From contig JAUOPI010000016.1 in NCBI GenBank assembly GCA_030546905.1, positions 27,629 through 91,628 on the forward strand: a DNA stretch of 64,000 bases. The letters are read 5' to 3'. This document shows, piece after piece, positions 27,936-36,859 of the stretch (its first letter is position 1; every line of letters starts with the position of its first letter). The translations under genes and the position numbers were made by a program. The stretch comes from Granulosicoccaceae sp. 1_MG-2023. Its GTDB lineage: Bacteria; Pseudomonadota; Gammaproteobacteria; Granulosicoccales; Granulosicoccaceae. The notes beneath the pieces were generated by a model. That model saw nothing but the letters and a program-made list of their open reading frames with translations, was not told the origin of the DNA and searched no databases.

Positions 27936-28256
27936 ATGCGTGAGCAAAAAACGAAGAAAAAGACCCCGTCCGGCGGCGCCCTGCTGGCAGCCTCGGCTGC
28001 CGTCTTGTTTGCAAGCTTTGCGGATACGGCAGTATCCGACGATGAAGTGGATGATCAGGTTGAAGGGAAATGCTGGGCAGTCAACGCCTGCAAAGGCACC
28101 AGTGCCTGCAAAACGCTGACCAGCAGCTGTGCGGGCCAAAACAGCTGCAAGTCCAACGGATTTCTGCTGATGTCGCTGGAAGAATGCACTGAATTCGGTG
28201 GCGACTGGGAAGCGATTGACCCGGATAACCCGCCGCAACGGGATGCCCGCGGCTGA
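27936..28256 (+). CDS. Small Cys-rich secreted protein resembling BufA2-type bufferin precursor
   Basis: The 106-residue product has a basic N-terminus and hydrophobic stretch (residues 13-29) that looks like a signal peptide. The mature part carries six cysteines (C46, C52, C58, C65, C71, C84) in the pattern KCWAVNACKGTSAC then SCAGQNSCKSNGF and EECTEFGG. This closely resembles the BufA2-type periplasmic metallophore precursors I know, in which cysteines are modified by an MNIO (DUF692) enzyme. No DUF692 or DUF2063 partner is in the window. It follows pilE by 32 bases with a weak AGAG ribosome site, so it may be cotranscribed with the pilin genes. Confidence 0.6.
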   Translation: MREQKTKKKTPSGGALLAASAAVLFASFADTAVSDDEVDDQVEGKCWAVNACKGTSACKTLTSSCAGQNSCKSNGFLLMSLEECTEFGGDWEAIDPDNPPQRDARG

Positions 28257-28293
28257 ATAACAGCCTTAGGCTTTACAAGCCGGTGGTTCCGGC

Positions 28294-29262
28294 TCAACGG
28301 AACTGCCGGCGGTAGCCCAAATGCAAGCCCACATCCTGCGCTGTACCGTACTCAGGATCTTCTGACACCCCGAAATACAACTCACTACCCTCACTCATCT
28401 GCCAGGCGGCACCGCCGTATAACATCAGCGCATGTTCGCCCAGCACCCGTAAACTGCTGTTAAATACAGCGCTATGCAGCAGGTAATGAAACTGTGCGGA
28501 CCAACGGGCAGCAAGGCGGTAATCGATGCTGCCCTGCGAGAAAAACACCTGTTTGCGCAAATCCGGAAAAAGATCGCTGTGGCCTTGTCGCACTACGCCG
28601 AGACTCAGTTGCACGCTTGCCTTGTTTTGCAAAAGCCCCTGCCGTGTGTAACTGATATCGGCATAGAGGTCACGCGAGCCCTTACCGGTCAAATGTCTGC
28701 TGCTACCGCTGGGCAGCGCCAGACCAATCCGCGTGGTCAGCGCGGGCTGCGAGAGCCAGCGACGTGCGATCCAGACTTGTATATCTCCAACACCGCCGGT
28801 CGCGCTGTCCAGGTGCACCACATCCTGCCCGTCGCGCTGATACCAATAAAGCAAACGTCCGGTGGGGGCCGAATAGCGCCCTGAGGCGGGCAAATCAAAG
28901 GTTTCGTGCCAGTGATCGACAAAGCTGTCGAGTATCCCGCCGCCGTGTGTAAAGACCGCGGTTTCCGCCCCCCAACGCCAGCGCGCATTGATGCGGCTGC
29001 TCCAGGCCAGATCTGCGCGGCCGGTTTCACCGTCGAGTAGCAGGGTTTCCGTATCGGACTGCCGTGGCAAATAAGTGTTGACGAGCGAAAAGAGCACGTT
29101 GCCGCCGTTTTGCTCAGGCAAGGGTGCGGGTAGCGAGCTTAAGCCTGTCAGCGGATGCATGTTGCGCAGGCCGGCGGGCGTGGCCGTAGCCGGTGCGGGC
29201 ACGCTGCAAAGCAAGAATACGCCGACGCAGGCGCCACATCCGGCACGGCTCATAAGCGGCAT
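28294..29262 (-). CDS. DUF3187 family outer-membrane-type protein
   Basis: This 322-residue protein has an N-terminal signal peptide (hydrophobic to about residue 27) and a beta-barrel-like pattern of alternating hydrophobic residues, aromatic-rich strands and a C-terminal aromatic (ending G-Y-R-R-Q-F-R). The motif N-V-L-F-S-L-V-N-T-Y-L-P near the start and the general layout match DUF3187, a family of unknown function in marine gammaproteobacteria. It is convergent with the pilin operon and probably has its own promoter or reads on from the DsbC-like gene past a terminator. Confidence 0.72.
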   Translation of the reverse strand: MPLMSRAGCGACVGVFLLCSVPAPATATPAGLRNMHPLTGLSSLPAPLPEQNGGNVLFSLVNTYLPRQSDTETLLLDGETGRADLAWSSRINARWRWGAETAVFTHGGGILDSFVDHWHETFDLPASGRYSAPTGRLLYWYQRDGQDVVHLDSATGGVGDIQVWIARRWLSQPALTTRIGLALPSGSSRHLTGKGSRDLYADISYTRQGLLQNKASVQLSLGVVRQGHSDLFPDLRKQVFFSQGSIDYRLAARWSAQFHYLLHSAVFNSSLRVLGEHALMLYGGAAWQMSEGSELYFGVSEDPEYGTAQDVGLHLGYRRQFR

Positions 29263-29280
29263 GTCATACAGAAAAGAACG

Positions 29281-29320
29281 GCCCGTTCAGGCATCACGGA
29301 TGCGCTCCGCCTGAACGGGC
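29281..29320 (-). terminator. Terminator after the DsbC-like gene
   Basis: GCCCGTTCAGGC (29281-29292) and GCCTGAACGGGC (29309-29320) form a perfect 12-bp stem. On the minus strand it is followed by CGTTCTTTTC, a moderate T-tract. Confidence 0.7.
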
Positions 29321-29327
29321 GGCGGGC

Positions 29328-30167
29328 TTATTCGGAAGCTTCTTCAGCAACCGCTTCTTCAGCAACCGCTTCTTCAGCAACCGCTTCTTCAGCAACCGCT
29401 TCTTCAGCAATCGCTTCTTCGGCAGTTGTGGCTGTAGCCAGCGGTTCAGTCTGACCGAGGATGCTCAGGATCTGCGCTGCCGGGCGGTAGCCGCTGATAA
29501 TGTCACCGCTATCAAGGTAGACCAGCGGAGTTCCGCGCAAACCGACTTCACGGGCAAGCGCGATATGCTCGGCGATGGGGTTATCGCACTGGCGGGACTC
29601 AATTGTCTCACCGTGGTTGATGGCGTCCATCGCGGCTCGCGGATCATCTGCACACCAGACGCTCTGCAATTCTTCATACGCCGGTGAGCCCATACCGGCA
29701 CGGGGGTAAAGCAGATAGCGCACCTCGACCCCGCCGGCACGCAGCTCACCGAGCTCTTTGTGCAGCTTCGCACAGTACGGGCAAGTCGTGTCGGTGAATA
29801 CCGTCATCACACGCTTGGTTTCACCTTCGGCCGGGTACACCACCATCTTGTCGCTGCCGACTGCATTGATCAGGCTCATATGCGCACTACCCTTGCGGCG
29901 GGCGGTGAGATTGATCTCGTTTTCCAGATCGAGCAGGTTACCGTCGATCATATAGCGCGCATCGGGCGTCAGATAGAAAATATCGCCGCCGGAGAGTAAT
30001 TCGAGCACGCCCGGCACCGGTGTTTCGGCGATCTCGGTGATTTCCAGCTTGGGCATCTTCTCACTGAGTGCCGCGCGCAATTTTTCCGCATCGCCCTCGG
30101 CAGCCATTGCCTGGCCGGCAAGCAGAGAGACTGTCAAAGCGCCCGCGGCGCGAACAAGATTTTTCAT
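29328..30167 (-). CDS. dsbC: DsbC-like periplasmic thiol:disulfide isomerase with repeat tail
   Basis: From the ATG at 30167 the protein is 279 residues with a signal peptide ending GQAMA. Residues 25-85 form the DsbC-type dimerisation domain (G-V-L-E-L-L-S-G-G-D-I-F-Y-L-T-P-D-x-R-Y-M-I-D-G-N). A thioredoxin domain follows with C129-P-Y-C132 rather than the usual CGYC, and the cis-Pro loop RGTPLVY. It would correct wrong disulfides in the periplasm. The last roughly 30 residues are a run of EEAVA units encoded by 15-bp tandem repeats, which normal DsbC lacks. It lies downstream of xerD on the same strand, as in many gammaproteobacteria. Confidence 0.88.
   Translation of the reverse strand: MKNLVRAAGALTVSLLAGQAMAAEGDAEKLRAALSEKMPKLEITEIAETPVPGVLELLSGGDIFYLTPDARYMIDGNLLDLENEINLTARRKGSAHMSLINAVGSDKMVVYPAEGETKRVMTVFTDTTCPYCAKLHKELGELRAGGVEVRYLLYPRAGMGSPAYEELQSVWCADDPRAAMDAINHGETIESRQCDNPIAEHIALAREVGLRGTPLVYLDSGDIISGYRPAAQILSILGQTEPLATATTAEEAIAEEAVAEEAVAEEAVAEEAVAEEASE
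29338..29424. repeat. 15-bp tandem repeat inside the DsbC-like gene
   Basis: About 5.8 copies of GCTTCTTCAGCAACC lie head to tail; the first four are identical and the last two vary by one or a few bases. Each copy encodes EEAVA or a variant in frame on the minus strand, so copy-number changes would lengthen or shorten the acidic tail without a frameshift. Confidence 0.95.
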
Positions 30168-30267
30168 GCGAGTTCCGTTTGTTGAATTTGTGAGTGTGGT
30201 TTGGGCATGCCTGTGCGGCATTAGTTCCGTTCCTGTCCCTGCGCTAATGCAATTACCGCACCGCCGG

Positions 30268-31203
30268 TCAGCCGCGCGGATGATGCTCGGCGTGCAGGTT
30301 CTTCAGACGGGCCTGTGCCACATGCGTGTATATTTGCGTGGTCGACAGGTCGCTGTGGCCGAGCAGCAGTTGTACGACCCGCAGATCGGCGTCGTGATTG
30401 ACCAGATGCGTGGCAAACGCGTGTCTTAGCATATGCGGCGATAAGGACTTGGCGATTCCGGCCCGCTCCGCATGCCGGCGGATAATATACCAGAACGCCT
30501 GCCGGGTCATGGCGCCGCCCCGTGGCGAAAGAAAGAGAATGTTGTCCTGCGCCGCTGCGGCCGTGCCGATAAAACGCCGCCCGGCTTTCAGGTAAACCCG
30601 GACCCGTTGCAGCGCGGCTTCGCCGACCGGCACCAGGCGTTCTTTGTTGCCTTTGCCCCAGACCCGCAACACCCCGAGATTGAAGTTAATCTGATCGACC
30701 TCAAGACCGATCAGCTCGCTGACACGCAAACCACAGGCGTACATCAGCTCAAGCATGGCCCGGTCGCGCATACCGGTGGGGTTGTTGTCATCCGGCGCCT
30801 CCAGCAGCGCCTCGACCTCCGCTTCACTGAGCGACTTGGGCAGCGGCCGGCCGGCGCGTGGCGCATCGACAAGCAAGGCAGGGTCTTCTTCGACGATGTT
30901 CTGCTGAAAACACCAGGCATAAAACCGCCGCACTGAGGAGGTAATCCGGCCGGCGGTACGGGCGCTGGCACCCTGTCGGGTGCGCTCACCGAGATAGTCC
31001 AGAATATCCTGACGCACAACGCGCTCAAGCGCGCCGGCGCGGCCGCTCAGCCACGCTGCAAACAAGCGCAGATCACTGCCATAGGCTGCCAGCGTGTTAC
31101 GGCTCAGACCGCGTTCGAGTAGCTGGTCGCTGAGAAACTGCTCGATCAGCGCGAGATCCTGCGCACCGGCCCTGAGGGCCCTGGCGGTTGCCGGTTTAGC
31201 CAC
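30268..31203 (-). CDS. xerD: Tyrosine recombinase XerD
   Basis: From the GTG at 31203 this is 311 residues, close to the usual 298-305 of XerD. The catalytic set is visible: R in ACGLRVSEL, K in WGKGNKER, H-x-x-R in HMLRHAFATHL, H in LLLGHSDLSTTQIYTH and the nucleophile Y in the same motif. With XerC and FtsK it resolves chromosome dimers at dif. A longer in-frame start at 31353 would overlap the divergent moeA and was rejected. A TATACT at 31243-31238 on the minus strand is a possible -10. It is housekeeping, not a mobile integrase. Confidence 0.92.
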   Translation of the reverse strand: MAKPATARALRAGAQDLALIEQFLSDQLLERGLSRNTLAAYGSDLRLFAAWLSGRAGALERVVRQDILDYLGERTRQGASARTAGRITSSVRRFYAWCFQQNIVEEDPALLVDAPRAGRPLPKSLSEAEVEALLEAPDDNNPTGMRDRAMLELMYACGLRVSELIGLEVDQINFNLGVLRVWGKGNKERLVPVGEAALQRVRVYLKAGRRFIGTAAAAQDNILFLSPRGGAMTRQAFWYIIRRHAERAGIAKSLSPHMLRHAFATHLVNHDADLRVVQLLLGHSDLSTTQIYTHVAQARLKNLHAEHHPRG

Positions 31204-31310
31204 GGTATGCTTTCGCTCCGGTTCAGTTAACAACGCAAGTATAGCTATTCGGCGAAAGCCTGCTGCTTGCGGTACACTGCCGCCTATTCCGGATAGCACC
31301 TTGAATTTCC

Positions 31311-32564
31311 ATGAGCCAGTCAGCCAGTTTTTGCGATAAGGACCCCGAATCACTCCCGCTGGAGGAGGCCCTGCGCCGCATCCTCAGTCAGGTGCAACCG
31401 TCCGGCGGACGGGAAACACTGCCGCTGAAGGCGGCCGCCGGACGCGTGCTGGCCGATGCGCTGCACAGCGCGCTGGATGTGCCGCCCGAGCGGGTCTCGG
31501 CGATGGACGGCTACGCAGTGCGCTTTGCGGACCTGCCCGCAACAGCGCCTTTTCGCTTGCCGCTGGCGGGCAAATCCCTGGCCGGGCACCCTTTTGCCGG
31601 GGCTTTGCCGGAGGCGCAAGCGGTACGCATTACCACCGGCGCGGTGGTGCCGGAAGGCGCCGATACCATCATTATTCAGGAAGTGACAGAACAGCAAGGC
31701 GGGCACTTGCACGTGCATGAATTCCCCCGTGCCGGCCAGTATGTACGCGCCGCCGGTTCGGACATTCAGGCCGGCAGCACCCTCCTGCCGGCGCACACAG
31801 CGCTGTCGCCGGCGGCTCTGGGGCTGGCTGCCGCGGCCGGCTATGCCGAGCTGAGCGTGGTGGCGAAACCACGTGTGGCGGTATTCAGTACCGGCGATGA
31901 GCTGGTCGCGCCCGGCCACACCGCGGCCCTTGGCCAGATCTACGACAGCAACAGCAGCACGCTGTACGGGCTTCTTATGCGCAACGGCTGTGATGTGGAC
32001 GATCTGGGTATAGTGCGCGACACGCCTGAGGCGCTGGACGCGGCCTTTGTCCGCGCCGCCTCAGCCGATGTGATTATCAGCACCGGCGGCGTCTCGGTCG
32101 GTGAAGCGGATTTCGTCAAAGACACCCTGGCCCGGCACGGACGCATGCAGTTGTGGAAAATCGCCGTTAAGCCGGGCAAACCCCTGACCTTCGGTGTTCT
32201 CGACAGCGGGGCCTTGTTTTTCGGCTTGCCGGGCAATCCGGTCTCCGGTGTGGTGACCTTTGCCCTGTTTGTCCGCCCGGCCCTGCAACGCCTGCAAGGA
32301 CTGCCCCCGACGCAAGCGCTGAGCCTGCCGGCGCTTTGCACCGACACCTTGCGCAAAGCGCCGGGCCGGCGGGAGTTCCAGCGCGGCATCCTGCGGTCGG
32401 GCCCGGACGGCCGGCTGCAGGTCAGTACCACCGGCGAGCAGGAGTCGCATATCCTTTCCTCGCTGCGCCAGGCCAATTGTTTCGTTGTGCTCAGCGAGCA
32501 AAGCGACGGCGCCCGGCCCGGCGATCAGGTCAGCGTTATCCCATTCTCCGAACTGGGCCTCTGA
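31311..32564 (+). CDS. moeA: Molybdopterin molybdenumtransferase
   Basis: This 417-residue protein inserts molybdate into adenylated molybdopterin in Moco synthesis. Family motifs are present: VSAMDGYAVR, TTGAVVPEGADT, FSTGDELV, STGGVSVGEADFVKD and the C-terminal PGKPLTFG and GLPGNPVS. The domain order (MoeA N, MoCF-like, C-terminal domain IV) is normal. No other mo-genes are adjacent. It is divergent from xerD across about 107 bases; TACACT at 31273-31278 could be its -10. Confidence 0.94.
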   Translation: MSQSASFCDKDPESLPLEEALRRILSQVQPSGGRETLPLKAAAGRVLADALHSALDVPPERVSAMDGYAVRFADLPATAPFRLPLAGKSLAGHPFAGALPEAQAVRITTGAVVPEGADTIIIQEVTEQQGGHLHVHEFPRAGQYVRAAGSDIQAGSTLLPAHTALSPAALGLAAAAGYAELSVVAKPRVAVFSTGDELVAPGHTAALGQIYDSNSSTLYGLLMRNGCDVDDLGIVRDTPEALDAAFVRAASADVIISTGGVSVGEADFVKDTLARHGRMQLWKIAVKPGKPLTFGVLDSGALFFGLPGNPVSGVVTFALFVRPALQRLQGLPPTQALSLPALCTDTLRKAPGRREFQRGILRSGPDGRLQVSTTGEQESHILSSLRQANCFVVLSEQSDGARPGDQVSVIPFSELGL

Positions 32565-32638
32565 CCGCTTCTGACAATAAAACCCTTGGCCACCGGCGGT
32601 GGCCGCACTCCGATTTTCCAAGCCTGTTCCGACCTGCT

Positions 32639-33064
32639 ATGACAAAAACAACACTGACATTTCGCGCCAGACTCGCCCTGCTGATCAAACATCTGCTGGC
32701 CGCACTCTATGACCTGCTTCTGCTCTTCAGTGTTTTGTTTGTCGTTACCGGGCTTGTGGTATTGCTGAATGGCGGAGAGCGTGTCGGGGCATGGCTTGTC
32801 GCGCCGCTGGCGTTGTTGGTGGCAGGCTATTTTTACGTGTTTTTCTGGATCAAAGGCGGCCAGACGCTGGGAATGCGGGCATGGCATATCGCTTACTTCG
32901 GCGCCGATGGCGGCCTGCCCTCCGGCCGCGCTGCGCTGCTGCGTTTTGCTGTGATGGTGCTGACGCTCGGCGCCGGTAGCTTGTGGATTCTGTTCGACCC
33001 GCAGGGGCGTACATTGCAAGACAAGCTCAGCGGCTTGTATTGCCGGGTGATCCCCAAGCGCTGA
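32639..33064 (+). CDS. RDD family membrane protein
   Basis: The 141-residue protein has the RDD-family layout: an early R-A-R-L-A-L-L-I-K-H-L-L-A-A-L-Y-D segment, two or three membrane helices, and W-I-K-G-G-Q-T-L-G-M-R-A-W-H-I followed by a final helix and D-K-L-S-G. The R-x-x-x-D/D-pair that names the family is partly conserved. Function is unknown; some relatives act in ion transport. The ATG at 32639 is used; the longer frame back to 32336 lies inside moeA. It is convergent with lptG. Confidence 0.85.
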   Translation: MTKTTLTFRARLALLIKHLLAALYDLLLLFSVLFVVTGLVVLLNGGERVGAWLVAPLALLVAGYFYVFFWIKGGQTLGMRAWHIAYFGADGGLPSGRAALLRFAVMVLTLGAGSLWILFDPQGRTLQDKLSGLYCRVIPKR

Positions 33065-33073
33065 GCCGGCGCA

Positions 33074-34141
33074 TCAACTTGTTCTGCGTATCCCCACTAC
33101 TGCGATCAGGAAAAACACCAGCAAGGGTGCGACTGCGCTGATCACCGGTGGGAAGCCGTACACCAGCCCCATATGGGTAAACAGCCGGTTCAGCATGATA
33201 TAGCCGATACCGAGCATAATGCCGATAAAGATCTTCTGCCCCGCGCCGCCTGAACGTTGCGAGCCGAAGACAAAGGGCACAGCAAGCATCAGCATAACCA
33301 GTGTCGCCAGAGGATTGGTCAGCTTGCTCCACAAGGCCAGCTGAATGCGGTCGCTGTCGAGCTTGTTGTCTTTCAGATAGCCGGCTTGTTGCATCAGATT
33401 GCGCGCCGACAGCACTTCCGGATCCACCGACAGGTTTTGTAAGGCCTCGGGGGCGACCAGATCATTTTCAATCCGCTGTGCCTCACGGCGCACGCCCGAC
33501 TTCTGCCCGTCAAACTCATTGATGGTGATGTTTTCCAGCTGCCAGCGACCGCCGTCCAGCGGTTTGGCCTGCCCTGCCGCCATCACGCTTTGCAGACGTT
33601 GGCCGTCAAAGCGATAGACGATCAGATCAATCAGCGTGCGGTCCGGCATCACGGTTTTAACATTGATAAAACGCTCGCCCGAGCGCAGCCAGAGACCGCT
33701 TTTGCTGCCGACCGAGACTTTTTTCGACAAGGCGTTAAGACGGATGTCCTGCGCGGTCTGCTCGGTTTTCGGCGCCACAAATTCGCCCAGCACCGCCACC
33801 ACAAACATCAGCAGCACACCGGCCTGCAGCACCGAGCGGATAATCCGTCCGATGGAGATTCCGGCCGCCCGCATCACCACCAGCTCACTGTGCGTGGCCA
33901 TAGTGCCGAGGCCGAGCAAAGCGCCAAGCAACACGGCTGGGGCGAACATTTCATAGGCGCTGGCCGGCAATCGCAGCAGGATATACAAGGCGGCGGTGCC
34001 AAGCGTGTAGTTCTCACGCCCGACATCATCGAGTTCGCCGATAAAAGAGAACACCGCCGCCAGTGCCATCAGCACCAGCAAAACCATCAGCGAGGTGATA
34101 ACAATCGAACGGCCGATATAGCGGTCCAGGATGGAAGTCAT
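33074..34141 (-). CDS. lptG: LPS export ABC transporter permease LptG
   Basis: The 355-residue protein begins MTSILDRYIGRSI and has the LptF/LptG layout: three N-terminal helices, a periplasmic beta-jellyroll and three C-terminal helices. With LptF and LptB it pulls lipopolysaccharide from the inner membrane toward the Lpt bridge. The start at 34141 overlaps the lptF stop by ATGA. A longer frame to 34258 is in lptF and was rejected. Confidence 0.94.
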   Translation of the reverse strand: MTSILDRYIGRSIVITSLMVLLVLMALAAVFSFIGELDDVGRENYTLGTAALYILLRLPASAYEMFAPAVLLGALLGLGTMATHSELVVMRAAGISIGRIIRSVLQAGVLLMFVVAVLGEFVAPKTEQTAQDIRLNALSKKVSVGSKSGLWLRSGERFINVKTVMPDRTLIDLIVYRFDGQRLQSVMAAGQAKPLDGGRWQLENITINEFDGQKSGVRREAQRIENDLVAPEALQNLSVDPEVLSARNLMQQAGYLKDNKLDSDRIQLALWSKLTNPLATLVMLMLAVPFVFGSQRSGGAGQKIFIGIMLGIGYIMLNRLFTHMGLVYGFPPVISAVAPLLVFFLIAVVGIRRTS

Positions 34142-35265
34142 GCGCGCGCCTCCAGCAGTTTGCCCGAGCGGCCGCTTAAGACAAGCCGGAACCAGGTCCA
34201 GCCGGTGCGCCGGATCAGCAGATAAAGCAGCACGCACAGCACAACGCCATGCACCCACCAGAGTCCCAGCAGCATCGGTACTTTTTCATCGGCCAGCCAC
34301 TTGCGCGCCAGCACCAGCAAATTCGAATAAGGGATGTAAATCAGAATTGCCACGGCGATTTTCGCGTAACGGCCCTGCCGTGGAGAGGTGTGACTGAGCG
34401 GCACGGCCAGCATGGCCAGAATCAGCGACGCCAGCGGGATCGAGATCCGCCATTGCAGTTCCGCCTTATCGCCGGCACTGTCGGACGCCCAAAGTTCGGA
34501 CAGACTTTTGGCCGCGGCGCGCAGGCGCGGCTCACGCGGGTCAATGCGCGGAATCAGCACACCGTGGGTTTCGAAGTGCGATTCGATGTAATCGGGCTCA
34601 CCGGGCGTGCCTGTGGCGGTTTGCCCGTTGCGGAAAATCATAAACTCATCACCGCTTTCGTCATCGCTCTCGTAATAAGCTGATTCGGCAATCTCGACCT
34701 GACGCGAACCGTCTTCACCGGCACGGTGAACAAAGACCTGCTCAAAATGGGTCTTGTCTTCGTTGGCGCTCTGGATAAAAAACACGCCGGTCGCATCCTG
34801 GCTTTCGACGAATTTTCCGGCGGTCAGGAAGTCCAGTGCCGAGCGCTCGCTGAGTCCGGCCTTGATACGCTGCTCATAGCCTGCCGCCCACGGATTGACC
34901 CAGATTGTCAGCGCCGTAATGATCGCCACGCCGATGGCGCCGGCCACCATGGCCGGGCGGAATACATTGACCAGACCCACGCCACAGGCGAACAAGGCTG
35001 ACATTTCACTGTCCCGGTACAAACGCCCGAAGGCCAGTAATATGCCGAGATAAAGCCCGAGCGGGATCAGCGTCACCAGCAAGCCGACCGACTTGACCGC
35101 AACAAAAATAAACACAAGGTCGGCACTGAGGTTGCCTTCGCTGGCGCGCCCGAGACTGCCGGCCAGAACATTGCCGAGCATAATCAGCAGCAGCACCAGC
35201 GTGACGGCGCCCCAGGTCACGAGAATCTCGCGCAGCAGGTATTTTTCGATGGTATTACGCAACAT
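34138..35265 (-). CDS. lptF: LPS export ABC transporter permease LptF
   Basis: This 375-residue protein starts MLRNTIEKYLLREIL and shows six membrane helices around a periplasmic jellyroll, the LptF pattern (LIPLGLYLGILLAFGRLYRDSEMSAL as the coupling region, read in parts). It pairs with LptG in the LPS extractor complex. It is divergent from pepA, the classic gammaproteobacterial arrangement. A minus-strand TATAGT at 35286-35281, just upstream of the start, may be a -10 box; no clear SD is present. Confidence 0.94.
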   Translation of the reverse strand: MLRNTIEKYLLREILVTWGAVTLVLLLIMLGNVLAGSLGRASEGNLSADLVFIFVAVKSVGLLVTLIPLGLYLGILLAFGRLYRDSEMSALFACGVGLVNVFRPAMVAGAIGVAIITALTIWVNPWAAGYEQRIKAGLSERSALDFLTAGKFVESQDATGVFFIQSANEDKTHFEQVFVHRAGEDGSRQVEIAESAYYESDDESGDEFMIFRNGQTATGTPGEPDYIESHFETHGVLIPRIDPREPRLRAAAKSLSELWASDSAGDKAELQWRISIPLASLILAMLAVPLSHTSPRQGRYAKIAVAILIYIPYSNLLVLARKWLADEKVPMLLGLWWVHGVVLCVLLYLLIRRTGWTWFRLVLSGRSGKLLEARA

Positions 35266-35369
35266 GGCGTTAGAAGGTAGACTATAAAACGGTGGTTACT
35301 GGCAGCTTCGCTTGTTTTGTGCAGCGGAGCCAAGCGTAGCTGAATCTGACAAACAGTATAGGAGTATTC

Positions 35370-36857
35370 ATGGAAATCACAGTCAAAAGCGGCGCTGCCG
35401 AAAAACAACGCACAGCCTGTCTGGTTTGTGCTGTCTTTGAAGAGGCTGCGTTGCCGGCCGCGACGGCTGCGATCGACGAGGCCAGCGGCGGACATATTTC
35501 CACGTTACTCAAGCACGGCGACCTCAAAGGCGAAGTCGGCCAGTCGCTGATGCTGTACGACGTGCCCGGCGTCAATGCGCCGCGCGTGCTGCTGCTCGGT
35601 GCCGGCAAGAAAGCAGACTTTAATGCCAAAACCCTGCGCAAGCTGGCCGAGGCCGCGTTCAACACCCTTAAGAAAAGCGGCGCAGCCGACGCCCTGATCT
35701 GCTTCGGTGATCTGGGCGCCTCAGAAGACGACGAAACCCGTCACCTCTACACCGCCGCACTGGCCATGCACAATGCGCATTACCGCTTCACCCTGCACAG
35801 CGCAGACAAAAAATCACCCGCCGACAAGCTGAAGAAAATCGTCTTTTCCATCAGTGGCCGCGCAACTAAAGCCGTCACCGGCGCCATGGAACGCGCTGCG
35901 GCTGTCTCGGCCGGCATGTGCTTGACGCGCGATCTGGGCAATCTGGCGCCGAATATCTGCAATCCGGAATACCTCGCCGAGCAAGCCAAAACACTGGCCA
36001 AGGAATACAAAAGCATCAAGACCACCGTGCTTGACGAACGGCGCATGAAGACCCTGGGCATGGGGTCGCTGCTGGCCGTGGCGCAAGGCAGTGAACAGCC
36101 GCCGCGACTCATCGCCATGGAATACACGGGCGCGGCCAAATCGCGCAAGCCGGTTGTGCTGGTCGGCAAAGGCGTGACCTTCGATTCCGGTGGCATCTCC
36201 ATCAAACCCTCGGCGTCGATGGATGAGATGAAATATGACATGTGCGGTGCGGCCAGTGTTTTCGGCGTGATGCGTGCCGTCGCTGAACTGGGTCTGCCGC
36301 TGAATGTTGTCGGCATCGTGCCGTCGGTCGAAAACATGCCCAGCGGCACAGCGACCCGCCCGGGGGATGTGGTCACCAGCCTGTCCGGCAAAACCATCGA
36401 AGTGCTCAACACCGACGCCGAAGGGCGCCTGATTCTGTGTGACGCGCTGAGCTATGCGGAAAAATACAAGCCGGAAGCGGTAATTGATATCGCAACCCTG
36501 ACCGGGGCCTGTATTGTCGCGCTGGGACATCACACAGCCGGCGTCATGGGCAATGACGACGCCCTGATCGGCGAGCTGCGCGAGGCCGGTGACAAGGCGC
36601 TTGATCCGTGCTGGCAGCTGCCCATGGGCGATGAGTACAAAGATCAGCTCAAAAGTAACTTCGCCGACATGGCTAATATCGGCACCCCGGGCGCCGGCAC
36701 CATCACCGCGGCCTGTTTTCTGTCGAACTTCACCGAAGACTACCGCTGGGCGCATCTGGACATCGCCGGCGTGGCCTGGAAATCCGGCGCGGCCAAAGGC
36801 GCGACCGGCCGTCCCGTGCCGCTGCTGATGGAATACCTGTTCGCTCAGGCAGGCTAA
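35370..36857 (+). CDS. pepA: Leucyl aminopeptidase (M17)
   Basis: This 495-residue M17 enzyme removes N-terminal residues from peptides and in E. coli also binds DNA as a Xer accessory protein. The di-metal and catalytic motifs are intact: VGKGVTFDSGGISIKP, the M-K-Y-D-M-C-G-A block and NTDAEGRLIL. AGGAG precedes the ATG. It starts the pepA-holC-valS run, with only two bases before the holC GTG. Confidence 0.96.
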   Translation: MEITVKSGAAEKQRTACLVCAVFEEAALPAATAAIDEASGGHISTLLKHGDLKGEVGQSLMLYDVPGVNAPRVLLLGAGKKADFNAKTLRKLAEAAFNTLKKSGAADALICFGDLGASEDDETRHLYTAALAMHNAHYRFTLHSADKKSPADKLKKIVFSISGRATKAVTGAMERAAAVSAGMCLTRDLGNLAPNICNPEYLAEQAKTLAKEYKSIKTTVLDERRMKTLGMGSLLAVAQGSEQPPRLIAMEYTGAAKSRKPVVLVGKGVTFDSGGISIKPSASMDEMKYDMCGAASVFGVMRAVAELGLPLNVVGIVPSVENMPSGTATRPGDVVTSLSGKTIEVLNTDAEGRLILCDALSYAEKYKPEAVIDIATLTGACIVALGHHTAGVMGNDDALIGELREAGDKALDPCWQLPMGDEYKDQLKSNFADMANIGTPGAGTITAACFLSNFTEDYRWAHLDIAGVAWKSGAAKGATGRPVPLLMEYLFAQAG

Positions 36858-36859
36858 GC

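Noticed and set aside
29338..29424. CRISPR-like or other array
   Set aside because: The 15-bp units are contiguous without spacers and are in frame within the DsbC-like gene, so they are a coding minisatellite.
30268..31203. Phage or island integrase
   Set aside because: Sequence and neighbours are those of housekeeping XerD; no att repeats or phage genes are nearby.
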